Positions 55,021 through 64,000 of a stretch of DNA of 64,000 nt are shown here, piece after piece. The stretch's first letter is position 1. Every line of letters begins with the position of its first letter. The stretch lies in the NCBI RefSeq assembly GCF_030819175.1, contig NZ_JAUTBJ010000002.1:2242001-2306000 (forward strand). The letters are read 5' to 3'. The notes under the pieces are model-generated. The model had not been told where the DNA came from, ran no database searches, and saw only the letters and a list, made by a program, of their open reading frames with translations. The stretch is from Sphingomonas sp. SORGH_AS_0879. Lineage in GTDB: Bacteria; Pseudomonadota; Alphaproteobacteria; Sphingomonadales; Sphingomonadaceae. The translations under genes and the position numbers were made by a program.

Positions 55021-57138
55021 TCAACGCTTGGGCGTATCCATCAGCTTCTGCGCAAAATAGACCATCTGCTGCGCGTTCAGCCGCGCCCCTTGCGCGATAT
55101 CGGCATCGCCCGAATGGCCGCCCGCCGTGTCCTCGTAAAAGAGATAGGGGATGCCGTATTCCGCCAGCCGCGCGGCAAACTTGCGCGCATGCTGCGGCCC
55201 GACGCGGTCGTCCTTGGTCGTCGTCCAGATATAGGGCTCGGGATAGGCGACGCCTTTGCGGATATTGGCATAGGGCGAAATCTTGCGAAGGAACGCGGCC
55301 TCTTCGGGCACGTCGATCGAGCCATATTCGTCTTTCCACGAATCGCCCGCCGCGATCTTCTGGTAACGCACCATGTCGAGCAACGGCACCTGGATCGTCA
55401 CCGCCTTCCACAATTCGGGATGCTGGGTCAGCTCGACACCCATGAGCAGCCCGCCATTCGACCCGCCATAGATGCCCAGCTTCTGCGCGCTGGTGATGTG
55501 CCGCGCGAACAGGTCCTTCGCGACCGAGGCGAAATCGTCATAGATGATCTGGCGCCTGGTCTTCCGACCGGCATCATGCCATTTCGGCCCGAACTCCCCG
55601 CCGCCCCGGATATTGGCGAGCACGAACGCCCCGCCCCGCTCGGTCCAGATCTTGCCGGTCGCGCCGAGATAGGTGGGCAGCCGGGCGATCTCGAACCCGC
55701 CATAGGCGGTCATCAACGTCGGCGTCGTGCCGTCCAGCTTCGCGCCCTTGGGCAGGACGACGAAATACGGGATCTTCGTCCCGTCGGTGGAGGTCGCCTC
55801 ATATTGATGAACGGTGGTGCCGGCCGCATCGAACCGCGCGGGCAGCGTCTTGAGCACCTGCGGCGCGGCGGCGCGACCCGCATCGAAACGGGATAGCACG
55901 GTCGGCGTCGTGAACCCCGCCGTCGCGAGATAGACGATATCCGAACGGTCGCTGGTGCTGACCACATCGACCGCCATATTATCCGGCACCTGGACCGCCG
56001 TGGACACCCAAGCCGCCCCCTGCGGCGAGAACACGCTCGCACGGCCCCGGACATTGTCGATATAGGTGACGACCACCCGGTCCCTGGTGGTCGTAACGCC
56101 TTCCACCGCCTGCCGATCGGTCGGCGTGAACAGCGCGCGCGGTGCGATCCGGCCCACTTCCAATTCGGACAGCGGCGCCCAGACCACCGAGCCCGCCGGA
56201 TGCTCGCCCCAGGGATCGCTGGTCTGGAAGATCACGCGCCCGTCGACCATGCCGGACGGAAAGGCGCGCGCGGGCATGGCGATGGGCTTCGCGCCGCCCG
56301 TCGGCGTCCAGAACAGCTTGTCGCCGCCGAAGAAGGTCTGCCGCCGCTCGATCACCACGGCACGGTTGCCCTTCGCATCGGTCAACACGCTGGCATAGGT
56401 GCCGAGTTCGTCCGAGGGCTCGCCCCGGAAAATCTCGGTCGCCTGCGACAGGGGGGCGCCGCGCTTCACCATCTTCACGACGAAGGGATAGCTGGACTTG
56501 GTCAGCGTGCCCTGCCCCCAGTCGCGGCTGACCAGCAGTGTGTCCTTGTCCAGCCACGCCGCCCCCTGCTTCGAGGTCGACAGGCGGAAGCCGTCCGGTA
56601 CGAACTGCCCGGTTTCCATGTCGAATTCGCGATATTCGATCGCGTCCTCACCGCCCTCGGACAGCGCGACCAGGCAAAGACGCTCCTCGGGGCTGAGACA
56701 GTTGACGCCCTTCCACACCCATTTCTTGCCCTCCGCCTTGCTCAGCGCGTCGAGGTCGAGCAGCGTCGTCCACTTCGGATCGGGCGAGGCATAGTCGGCC
56801 TCGGTCGTCCACCGCCACAGGCCCTGCGGGTGATCGGCATCGCGCCAGAAATTGACGATCCGGCCATACATCTGCCCCGGCATCGGAATGCGATCCTTGG
56901 CAGAGGCGATGGCCAATGCCTCGCCATAGAAGGTCTGATAGCGCGGATCGTTCTGAAGCCGCGGCAGGGTCTTGGCATTCTCCGCCTCCACCCAGGACAG
57001 GGCCTTGGCGCCGTCCTTGTCCTCCAGCCAGATATAGGGATCATTCTCGGTCATCTGGTTCGTCTGCGCCATCGCCGCTCCCGTCGCAATCTGGCTGGCG
57101 AACATCGATCCCGCCAGCATCCACCGCCATCCCCGCAT
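55021..57138 (-). CDS. Prolyl oligopeptidase (S9A), secreted
   Basis: 705 residues with an N-terminal signal peptide (cleavage near AMAQ, residue 25), so probably periplasmic. The beta-propeller spans roughly 60-440 and the alpha/beta-hydrolase domain follows. The catalytic triad is Ser560 in GIYGGSNGGLLMG, an Asp near 643 in TTTKDDRVGPQHARK, and His675 in TAGGHSGD. It cleaves short peptides after proline or related residues. The gene stands alone between a WYL-like gene and an alpha/beta hydrolase. Confidence 0.94.
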   Translation of the reverse strand: MRGWRWMLAGSMFASQIATGAAMAQTNQMTENDPYIWLEDKDGAKALSWVEAENAKTLPRLQNDPRYQTFYGEALAIASAKDRIPMPGQMYGRIVNFWRDADHPQGLWRWTTEADYASPDPKWTTLLDLDALSKAEGKKWVWKGVNCLSPEERLCLVALSEGGEDAIEYREFDMETGQFVPDGFRLSTSKQGAAWLDKDTLLVSRDWGQGTLTKSSYPFVVKMVKRGAPLSQATEIFRGEPSDELGTYASVLTDAKGNRAVVIERRQTFFGGDKLFWTPTGGAKPIAMPARAFPSGMVDGRVIFQTSDPWGEHPAGSVVWAPLSELEVGRIAPRALFTPTDRQAVEGVTTTRDRVVVTYIDNVRGRASVFSPQGAAWVSTAVQVPDNMAVDVVSTSDRSDIVYLATAGFTTPTVLSRFDAGRAAAPQVLKTLPARFDAAGTTVHQYEATSTDGTKIPYFVVLPKGAKLDGTTPTLMTAYGGFEIARLPTYLGATGKIWTERGGAFVLANIRGGGEFGPKWHDAGRKTRRQIIYDDFASVAKDLFARHITSAQKLGIYGGSNGGLLMGVELTQHPELWKAVTIQVPLLDMVRYQKIAAGDSWKDEYGSIDVPEEAAFLRKISPYANIRKGVAYPEPYIWTTTKDDRVGPQHARKFAARLAEYGIPYLFYEDTAGGHSGDADIAQGARLNAQQMVYFAQKLMDTPKR

Positions 57139-57361
57139 CCGTTACGCTCCGTCCTATGCTCCGATGGGCGGGAATGTGACTTCATCACGCGATACTGGCA
57201 ATGCGTTACGGCAGCTTTATTGTCGTTGCGGCCTTAGCACCGGGAAGAACGACGAAAATCGAAGCGTCGATCGACATGTGCTGCCAGCGCCCGGACGGAA
57301 CGGCTTATCGGGCGGCCCGTTCACGTCGCACCTTTCCCGCACGAATGCTCAGGAGCAGACG
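57139..57361. promoter_or_regulatory. Divergent intergenic region
   Basis: 223 bp between the peptidase and the alpha/beta hydrolase. Apart from the EcfG-type promoter match at 57297-57321 I see no gene or other repeat here. Confidence 0.4.
57297..57321 (+). promoter_or_regulatory. EcfG-type general-stress promoter
   Basis: A perfect match to GGAAC-N16-CGTT: GGAAC at 57297-57301, a 16-bp spacer and CGTT at 57318-57321, 40 bp upstream of the alpha/beta hydrolase ATG. This is the consensus of EcfG, the alphaproteobacterial general-stress sigma factor. Confidence 0.6.
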
Positions 57362-58186
57362 ATGCCATATGTGAAGACGCGCGACGGTACCGACATTTAT
57401 GTCAAGGATTGGGGCGAGGGTCGTCCCGTCGTCCTGCTCCATGGCTGGCCGCTGTCCGCTGATATGTGGGACGCGCAGATGATGGCACTGGCCGAGGCGG
57501 GTTTCCGCGCGATTGCCTATGACCGTCGCGGCTTCGGGCGTTCGGGCCAGCCCTGGTCGGGCTATGACTATGACACGCTGTCGGACGATCTGGCCGATGT
57601 GCTGGAGGCGACGGGGGCACAGGATGCGGCGGTCATCGGCTTCTCGATGGGCGGCGGCGAAGTCGCGCGCTATATGAGCCGTCACGGCGGCAAGGGCGTG
57701 ATCGCCGCCGGTCTGATCGCCTCGGTCGTGCCTTACATGCCCAAGACCGATGACAACCCCCAGGGCACCGACCAGTCGGTATTCGACCAGATCGGCCAGG
57801 GCCTGCGCGATGACCGTGCGCATTTCCTGCGCCACACCTTCTTCAAGCAGTTCTTCGGCGTCGGCTATATCACCAGCCCGGTCAGCGACGAGGTGCTCGA
57901 CTGGGCGACCAGCGTCGCGATGCAGGCGGGGCTCAAGCCCACTTTGGCCTGTGCGGAAGCGTTCAGCCAGACCGACTTCCGTCCCGACCTGCCCGCCTTC
58001 CGCGTGCCGACCCTGATCGTCCATGGCACCGGCGACCAGACGGTGCCGATCGACCCGGCGGGGCGCGCGGCGGCGGCGGGCATCGCCCATTCGCAGCTCG
58101 TGGAATATGACGGTGCGCCGCACGGCCTGAACGTCACGCATGGCGATCGCCTGACCAGCGACCTGCTGACCTTCCTGGGTCGATGA
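57362..58186 (+). CDS. Alpha/beta hydrolase, non-heme chloroperoxidase-like
   Basis: 274 residues from the ATG at 57362 (MPYVKTRDGT). The oxyanion strand VVLLHGWPLSADMWD, nucleophile elbow GFSMGGGEVARY, Asp in VHGTGDQTVPID, and His in DGAPHGLNVTHGD form the triad. The family includes cofactor-free chloroperoxidases and esterases with perhydrolase activity. A perfect EcfG-type promoter lies upstream, suggesting induction in stress, and a terminator follows. Confidence 0.92.
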   Translation: MPYVKTRDGTDIYVKDWGEGRPVVLLHGWPLSADMWDAQMMALAEAGFRAIAYDRRGFGRSGQPWSGYDYDTLSDDLADVLEATGAQDAAVIGFSMGGGEVARYMSRHGGKGVIAAGLIASVVPYMPKTDDNPQGTDQSVFDQIGQGLRDDRAHFLRHTFFKQFFGVGYITSPVSDEVLDWATSVAMQAGLKPTLACAEAFSQTDFRPDLPAFRVPTLIVHGTGDQTVPIDPAGRAAAAGIAHSQLVEYDGAPHGLNVTHGDRLTSDLLTFLGR

Positions 58187-58192
58187 CAGGGA

Positions 58193-58218
58193 AAGGGCGG
58201 CCTTGCGGGGCCGCCCTT
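58193..58218. terminator. Bidirectional terminator between alpha/beta hydrolase and FtsB-like gene
   Basis: A perfect 10-bp stem, AAGGGCGGCC at 58193-58202 and GGCCGCCCTT at 58209-58218, with a 6-nt loop. It ends two bases before the stop codon of the convergent FtsB-like gene. Confidence 0.7.
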
Positions 58219-58219
58219 C

Positions 58220-58543
58220 TCATTTGAGCGGAACGATGACCTCGTCCGGATGGGCGACGTTCAGTTCCTTGCGCACCATCTCGTCCACCATGTCCGGATT
58301 GGCATGGTCGGGGTCGAGCAGGGCGACGCGGTTCTTCAGCACCGTCCGCTTCTTGTCGAGCGCGGCATAATCCTGCTCACGCTTCACCAGCTGGCGCTGA
58401 TACTCGCCATAAGCGAGCAGACCGTTGCGCCCCAGCACCGCATAGGCGCCGAAGAACGCAACGATGGTCAGGCCAAGGGCGGGCAAGGCTGCCCGCCGCA
58501 TGGTCCGCATGAAAGGCGTCGACTTTCTGGTCACAGCGGCCAT
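58220..58543 (-). CDS. ftsB: FtsB/DivIC-family septum formation protein
   Basis: 107 residues from the ATG at 58543. A short cytoplasmic arm, one membrane helix (LGLTIVAFFGAYAVLGRNGL), and a periplasmic coiled coil (YQRQLVKREQDYAALDKKRT) give the FtsB layout. FtsB joins FtsL and FtsQ in the divisome. It lies 23 bp downstream of eno, an order conserved from E. coli to alphaproteobacteria. Confidence 0.88.
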   Translation of the reverse strand: MAAVTRKSTPFMRTMRRAALPALGLTIVAFFGAYAVLGRNGLLAYGEYQRQLVKREQDYAALDKKRTVLKNRVALLDPDHANPDMVDEMVRKELNVAHPDEVIVPLK

Positions 58544-58566
58544 TGTCGTACCGACGCCCCTCGATT

Positions 58567-59860
<1,294 letters not shown>

Positions 59861-59932
59861 CTACATCAGCCTTGAAGGTCTCGGCGCGGCTCTAACCTGT
59901 GACAGGGCGAAGGGCAATTGCGGGAAAAGCAT

Positions 59933-59958
59933 GGAACCGTCGTTCCGCCGCCGGGGTT
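59933..59958 (+). promoter_or_regulatory. EcfG-type promoter match upstream of the YqjD-like cluster
   Basis: GGAAC at 59933-59937, a 17-bp spacer, then GGTT at 59955-59958, one base off CGTT. It is 48 bp upstream of the first ATG (60007). GGAAC also pairs with GTTCC at 59942-59946. Confidence 0.45.
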
Positions 59959-60006
59959 AAGAGGCGAACTGCCCGGTCATCCGGGCCAAAGAGGAAAGGA
60001 TTTCCC

Positions 60007-60546
60007 ATGGCCGACACGGACAATATCTTCCCGCCGTCGCAAGGCGGCACCCCCGGTTTCGCGACCAACACCGCCAGCGCACCCGAAGTCGCAGCCCCCA
60101 ACGCCGCGCCCGAGGCGTTGGGCACGGACGATGCCGCCAAGAGCACGAACACCCTGTCCGAGGCCAAGCAGCAGGTAAAGGAAGGTGCGACCAAGGTTCA
60201 GCAACAGGCGGTCGACAAGATTCACGCGCTCGCGGGCGACGGCAAGGCCAAGGCCGGGTCAGCGCTCGATCAGGTGGCGCAACTCCTGAACGATGCCGCC
60301 GGTCAGGTGGATGAGAAGCTGGGCAGCCAATATGGCCAATATGCCCGCTCTGCCGCCGACACCGTCACGTCCTTCTCGGGTGCGATCAAGGACAAGGATG
60401 TCGAGGAACTGATCGACGACGCCCGCGCTTTCGTGACGAAAAGCCCGGCGGTTGCGATCGGCATCGCTGCCGCGCTCGGCTTTGTGCTGGCCCGCGTCGT
60501 CCAGTCGGGCGTTGAGACCCGCCAGTCGGTCGACGCTGCCGCGTGA
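60007..60546 (+). CDS. YqjD/DUF883-like membrane-anchored stress protein
   Basis: 179 residues from the ATG at 60007, with a strong ribosome site (GAGGAAAGG). A disordered N-terminus is followed by amphipathic helices (NTLSEAKQQVKEGATKVQQQ) and a C-terminal helix (AVAIGIAAALGFVLARVVQS). This matches YqjD/ElaB-type proteins, which bind ribosomes and the inner membrane in stationary phase. Start of a four-gene cluster; the next gene begins at its stop (GTGA). Confidence 0.78.
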   Translation: MADTDNIFPPSQGGTPGFATNTASAPEVAAPNAAPEALGTDDAAKSTNTLSEAKQQVKEGATKVQQQAVDKIHALAGDGKAKAGSALDQVAQLLNDAAGQVDEKLGSQYGQYARSAADTVTSFSGAIKDKDVEELIDDARAFVTKSPAVAIGIAAALGFVLARVVQSGVETRQSVDAAA

Positions 60547-60896
60547 CCCGCGTCACCGCTCCCCTGTCGGCGGCGAGGTCGGACCCGGAGACGCTGACGT
60601 CGCTGGTATCGCAACTGGTCGATGACGGCCGTTCCTATATCACGGCGGAAATCGATCTGGCTAAGGCCCGCGCCTCGGACAAGATCGGGCGCTTTCGCAG
60701 TGCAGCGATCTTTCTCGGGGCGGCCGCCGTCTTGGCGCTGGCTGCGCTGATCGCGCTGCTGGTCGGGTTGATCTTCGCGCTGGCCCCGACGACGGGACCG
60801 TTGGGCGCGACGCTGATCGTGGTCGGGCTCGTTCTGGTCGTCGCCGGGATCCTGGCGATGGTGGGCAAGTCCTGCCTGTCGGGAGGGAAGACATGA
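60543..60896 (+). CDS. Phage holin-like/YqjE (DUF1469) membrane protein
   Basis: 117 residues from GTG 60543. The start LTSLVSQLVDDGRSYITAEI and two membrane helices (AAIFLGAAAVLALAALIALL, LGATLIVVGLVLVVAGILAM) fit the YqjE/phage holin superfamily III group. In E. coli yqjD, yqjE and yqjK are cotranscribed, and the same set appears here. It overlaps the next gene by four bases. Confidence 0.82.
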   Translation: MTRVTAPLSAARSDPETLTSLVSQLVDDGRSYITAEIDLAKARASDKIGRFRSAAIFLGAAAVLALAALIALLVGLIFALAPTTGPLGATLIVVGLVLVVAGILAMVGKSCLSGGKT

Positions 60897-61144
60897 CCGT
60901 CGCCGAAGCCGAAGTCCGGGCCGCCGCCGCGCGTGAGCGGATGAACCACACCGTGTCGCGTCTCCAGGCGCGGTTGGAGCCCCAAGCCCTGGCTGCGCAA
61001 GCCAGGGAAGCCGGGCTGTCCGCTGCCAAGTCGAGCCTGGATTGCGCGAAGAGCAATCCGGCCACCGTCGCGGGCGGCGTCGCGGCTCTTGGCCTGTTGC
61101 TCAATCGTCGGCGGATCGCCCGCCTGTTCAAGCGCAAGCGCTGA
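60893..61144 (+). CDS. DUF3618-like small membrane protein
   Basis: 83 residues. A helical N-terminus (TVAEAEVRAAAARERMNHT) leads to a hydrophobic stretch (NPATVAGGVAALGLLLNRRR) and a strongly basic end (LFKRKR). It resembles DUF3618/YqjK-type proteins of this operon, but the match is by layout. It overlaps the holin-like gene (ATGA). Confidence 0.7.
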   Translation: MTVAEAEVRAAAARERMNHTVSRLQARLEPQALAAQAREAGLSAAKSSLDCAKSNPATVAGGVAALGLLLNRRRIARLFKRKR

Positions 61145-61197
61145 TTTGGCCCGCCGATGGGTGACCATCGGCGACATAGCCCAGAAGGATGTTCGCA

Positions 61198-61650
61198 ATG
61201 ACCACCGAAACCCAGAACGAACAGCAGACCGACCGCCTTCGCGAGAAGCTGGACCATGGTCGCGAAACCGCATCGCAGGCCTATCACGATGCCAAGGACA
61301 AGGCCGGTGAGCTGGCGCACAAGACCGCCCAGACCATTGAGGCCAATCCGCTGGGCATTCTGGTCGGCGGCCTGGCCGTCGGCGTGATCGCAGGCGCGCT
61401 GCTGCCGCGATCCGCGCGCGAGAAGGAATTGCTCGCCCCGCTCGGCAAGAAGCTTGGCGAGACGATCCGTCAGGCGACGCAGGCGGCGCGCGAAACGGGC
61501 CTGCGTGAGCTGGAGAATGCCGGCCTGACCAAGGATGCAGCAAAGGATCGTGCCCGCTCGCTGCTCGATGATGTCGTCAAGGTGGCCAGCAACGCCAGCA
61601 CGGCGGCGGCGAAGGCCGCGACGAACAAGTCGACCGACACGGCAATCTGA
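61198..61650 (+). CDS. DUF883-like protein with glycine-rich membrane helix
   Basis: 150 residues from the ATG at 61198, placed eight bases after AAGGA; an upstream ATG at 61189 is too near that site. The N-terminus is charged (REKLDHGRETASQAYHDAKD), then NPLGILVGGLAVGVIAGALL is a membrane helix, and a long helix follows. It is a second YqjD-type protein closing the four-gene cluster, before a terminator. Confidence 0.75.
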   Translation: MTTETQNEQQTDRLREKLDHGRETASQAYHDAKDKAGELAHKTAQTIEANPLGILVGGLAVGVIAGALLPRSAREKELLAPLGKKLGETIRQATQAARETGLRELENAGLTKDAAKDRARSLLDDVVKVASNASTAAAKAATNKSTDTAI

Positions 61651-61657
61651 TGACGTT

Positions 61658-61703
61658 GGAAAGGGCGCTTGGCGGCCTGACAGGATCGCCCAGTGCCCTT
61701 TCC
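61658..61703 (+). terminator. Terminator after the YqjD-like cluster
   Basis: GGAAAGGGC at 61658-61666 pairs perfectly with GCCCTTTCC at 61695-61703, with a smaller GGCG/CGCC pairing inside the 28-nt loop, followed by TTCAT. Confidence 0.5.
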
Positions 61704-61788
61704 TTCATGTGGCAATGAACGGTGGCTTGCGGGCGGCGGGCGGGCTTTCTACCAAGATGGCTTGTCCGCTTTTGAACGGGATATCCGC

Positions 61789-63609
61789 TTGCGCCACCTT
61801 TCCCTCGCCGCCCTGCTCGTTTCGCTTCCCCTCCCCGCCGCGCCGCTGGCCGCACAGGCTATTCCCCCGTCCCCTGTCCTCCCCGGCGAAGGACAGCAGG
61901 ACGCGCGACTGAAGCAGCTTTTCCATGACAGCGACGAAGCCAGTCTGGCGCGCAGCCCGATCAACGGGTTGTTCCGGGGCGATATGCGCCGCGCCGACCG
62001 GATCGGCGATTTCTTCTCCGACACCTGGATCGCAGCGGAGCGCGCGGCAGCGGAAAGCGATTTGAAGCGCCTCGGCCAGATCGACCGTGCCAAGCTGACC
62101 CCGACGAACCAGATTGCCTATGACGTGTTTCGCCAACAGACCGAGACGACGCTGAAGGGACTCGATCCGTCGCTTGTTGCGCTGACCATCGTGCGTCCGA
62201 TGGACCATTTCTTTGGTATCCAGACCTTCTACCCCGAATTCGCCTCGGGCCAGGGCGCGGCCCCGTTCAACACGGTGGCGGATTACGACAATAACCTGAA
62301 GCGCAACGTCGAATATGCCTATCTGCTGGACGAGGCGATCGAGCGCTTTCGGCAGGGCATGAAGACCGGCGTCGTGCAGCCCAAGCTGGTCGTGCGCAAC
62401 ATGATCGCGCAGTTCGACAATCTGCTGGCGGTACCGGTCGAGAAATCCACCTTTTACGGCCCGCTCAAGCGTTTCCCCGCCACGATCCCGACCGCCGAGC
62501 AGGCCCGGCTAAAGACGGCCTATGCGACCCAGATCCACGACGTCATCGTTCCCGCCGAAAAGCGGATGCGGACCTTCCTGGCCGACACCTATCTTCCCGC
62601 CGCACGCGACTCGGTCGGGCTTGTCGGAATGCCCGGCGGTGACAAGCTCTATTCCTATCTGATCGAGCAGAACACGACCCTGCCGCTCAAGGCCGAGGAG
62701 GTGCACCAGCTCGGCCTGTCGGAAGTCGCGCGTATCCTGAAGGCGATGGAAGTCCAAAAGCAGGCTGTCGGTTTCAAGGGCAGCCTGCCCGAATTCTTCA
62801 CCTTCCTGCGCACCGATGCGCGTTTCCAGCCCAAATCGGCGGCGCAGTTGCGCGAAGGCTATGAGGCGATCGGGCGGCGCGTCGATGCGCGCATCCGCGA
62901 GCAATTCTCGCTGATCCCCAAGACCGCACTCGAAATCCGGCCGGTCCCCGCCTTCAAGGAAAAGACGGACGCGGGCGGCTCCTATCAGGGCGGCACGCCG
63001 GACGGGACGCGGCCCGGCGTATTCTACTACAACACCTATGATCTTCCCTCCCGCTATATGTGGGAGATGGAAACGCTCTATCTGCACGAGGCGGTACCGG
63101 GGCATCATTTCCAGATCAGCCTGGCGCAGGAAAATGCGGCGCTGCCCGCCTTCATGCGGTTCGGCGGCAACACCGCTTATGCCGAAGGCTGGGCGCTCTA
63201 TGCCGAGACGCTCTGGCCCGAACTCGGAATGGAGACCGACCCCTATCAGCGGATGGGCGGCCTGAACGACGAGATGCTGCGCGCGATGCGGCTCGTGGTC
63301 GATACCGGCATTCACGCAAAGGGTTGGACCCGCGATCAGGCGATCGACTATATGCTCGCCAACTCCCCCATGGCGCGAACCGACGCGACGGCCGAGGTCG
63401 AGCGCTACATCGCCATTCCGGGTCAGGCTCTCGCCTACAAGATCGGACAGTTGACCATCAGCCGCCTGAAGGCCCAGGCCAAGGCGGAGTTGGGCGCCAA
63501 GTTCGATCCGCGGCGCTTCCATGCCGAAGTGCTGGACACCGGCGCATTGCCCATGCCGGTTCTGGAAAAGAAGATCGCCGACTGGATCGCCGCCGAAAAG
63601 AAGCGCTGA
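61789..63609 (+). CDS. DUF885-family secreted metallopeptidase-like protein
   Basis: 606 residues if TTG 61789 is the start, because that gives a proper signal peptide (MRHLSLAALLVSLPLPAAP); the frame is open upstream to 61693, but those residues are not family-like. The mature protein has the HExxH-like zinc motif YLHEAVPGHHFQIS, followed by TAYAEGWALYAETLW with the third-ligand Glu. DUF885 proteins resemble M32/M3-type peptidases but have few known substrates. Probably periplasmic. A palindromic repeat follows the stop. Confidence 0.88.
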   Translation: MRHLSLAALLVSLPLPAAPLAAQAIPPSPVLPGEGQQDARLKQLFHDSDEASLARSPINGLFRGDMRRADRIGDFFSDTWIAAERAAAESDLKRLGQIDRAKLTPTNQIAYDVFRQQTETTLKGLDPSLVALTIVRPMDHFFGIQTFYPEFASGQGAAPFNTVADYDNNLKRNVEYAYLLDEAIERFRQGMKTGVVQPKLVVRNMIAQFDNLLAVPVEKSTFYGPLKRFPATIPTAEQARLKTAYATQIHDVIVPAEKRMRTFLADTYLPAARDSVGLVGMPGGDKLYSYLIEQNTTLPLKAEEVHQLGLSEVARILKAMEVQKQAVGFKGSLPEFFTFLRTDARFQPKSAAQLREGYEAIGRRVDARIREQFSLIPKTALEIRPVPAFKEKTDAGGSYQGGTPDGTRPGVFYYNTYDLPSRYMWEMETLYLHEAVPGHHFQISLAQENAALPAFMRFGGNTAYAEGWALYAETLWPELGMETDPYQRMGGLNDEMLRAMRLVVDTGIHAKGWTRDQAIDYMLANSPMARTDATAEVERYIAIPGQALAYKIGQLTISRLKAQAKAELGAKFDPRRFHAEVLDTGALPMPVLEKKIADWIAAEKKR

Positions 63610-63623
63610 TACCTGTCTCAATT

Positions 63624-63699
63624 CCTCCCCTGTAAGGGGAGGTGGCAGGCCGGAGGCCTGACGGAGGGGTATCCCGCTCGATGGGCCGATACCTCTCCA
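63624..63699. repeat. REP-like palindromic intergenic repeat
   Basis: Three nested inverted repeats: CCTCCCC/GGGGAGG at 63624-63642, CAGGCC/GGCCTG at 63646-63660, and GGAGGGGTATC/GATACCTCTCC at 63663-63699 (one mismatch). This motif is widely dispersed between convergent genes in sphingomonads. It may act as a terminator for both flanking genes. Confidence 0.65.
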
Positions 63700-63705
63700 C
63701 CTGCC

Positions 63706-64000
63706 CTATGGAACGTGGCGCTTCTCCAGCTTCCGGGCCAGCGTCCTGCGGTGCATGCCGAGCCGACGCGCCGTTTCGGAAATGTTGAAGTTGGTTTCGG
63801 CCAGCGTCTCGTTGATCCGCTCCCATTCCAGCGTCTTGATCGAACTGGGCCGGTCGGTGATCGCGGTCGTCGTATCGCCGCCCGCCTTGTGGAAGGCGGC
63901 TTCGATGTCGTCGGTGTTGGAAGGCTTGGCAAGATAATGGCACGCGCCGAGCTTGATTGCCTCGACCGCCGTCGCGATGCTCGCAAAGCCGGTCAGCACG
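63706..64000 (-). CDS. ActR/PrrA/RegA-type response regulator, C-terminal part (5' end outside window)
   Basis: The last 98 residues of a two-component regulator that begins beyond the window. The end of the receiver is visible (LTGFASIATAVEAIKLGA, with the conserved Lys in YLAKPSNTDD). The linker and Fis-type helix-turn-helix follow (INETLAETNFNISETARRLG, MHRRTLARKLEKRHVP). This matches the ActR/PrrA/RegA family, which controls redox and energy metabolism. The phospho-acceptor Asp is not in the window. Confidence 0.9.
   Translation of the reverse strand, partial: VLTGFASIATAVEAIKLGACHYLAKPSNTDDIEAAFHKAGGDTTTAITDRPSSIKTLEWERINETLAETNFNISETARRLGMHRRTLARKLEKRHVP

Overview
This 64 kb window is GC-rich chromosomal DNA from an alphaproteobacterium, most likely a sphingomonad (Sphingomonas or a close relative). 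The reasons are the gene orders ntrBC-ntrYX-hfq-hflX-mazG and pyrF-trpFBA-accD-folC, an Hfq with two Sm domains in one chain, an IspDF fusion, a UrcA-family protein, and promoter-like matches to the EcfG general-stress sigma factor consensus. It is mostly core chromosome. No rRNA, CRISPR array or prophage was seen. One tRNA gene, tRNA-Thr(TGT), is present.

Layout. 1-9.4 kb: end of a Ppx/GppA phosphatase, RNase D with a coupled I78 inhibitor-like lipoprotein, aspS, carbonic anhydrase, lipA-ratA, ispDF with a secreted unknown and pncC, and dusB. 9.3-18.2 kb: nitrogen two-component regulation (ntrB, ntrC, ntrY, ntrX), tandem-domain hfq, hflX and mazG. 18.2-21.5 kb: the only clearly mobile region, about 3.27 kb bounded by 18-bp inverted repeats (17 of 18 identical). 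It holds an intact ISNCY/IS1202-type transposase, an IS3-family pseudogene, an IS110-family remnant and a decayed unknown gene. 21.5-29.8 kb: minus-strand genes for an aspartic protease, MBL hydrolase, TatD, MetG, DUF423, Kef-type antiporter, Fe-S scaffold, CvpA and RadA. 29.9-43.5 kb: a GT4 glycosyltransferase, a PadR/DUF2218 pair, rarA, a DUF429-like protein, tRNA-Thr, an EEP-family phosphatase coupled to a patatin, then lapA-like-pyrF-trpFBA-accD-folC. 43.6-64 kb: AmpG-like permease, a response regulator, rluB with a disordered tail, rsmD, two transporters, UrcA, UvrD/PcrA, a glycine-zipper protein, two peptidases, an alpha/beta hydrolase, FtsB-like protein, enolase, a four-gene YqjD/YqjE-like membrane-stress cluster and the end of an ActR/RegA-type regulator.

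Genes are packed tightly. Many neighbours share ATGA, GTGA, TTGA or TGATG junctions that suggest translational coupling, and several convergent pairs overlap at their 3' ends.

Points that stand out: Hfq with two intact Sm domains; eno split by a net +1 frameshift and radA by a late frameshift (real mutation or assembly error cannot be decided here); a mobile patchwork between a protease gene and mazG; paired GATATATC palindromes in front of a His-rich PadR regulator; EcfG-type promoter matches upstream of an alpha/beta hydrolase and a YqjD-like cluster; and a patatin of 760 residues coupled to an endonuclease/exonuclease/phosphatase-family gene. I saw no clear new multi-gene defence or secretion system.
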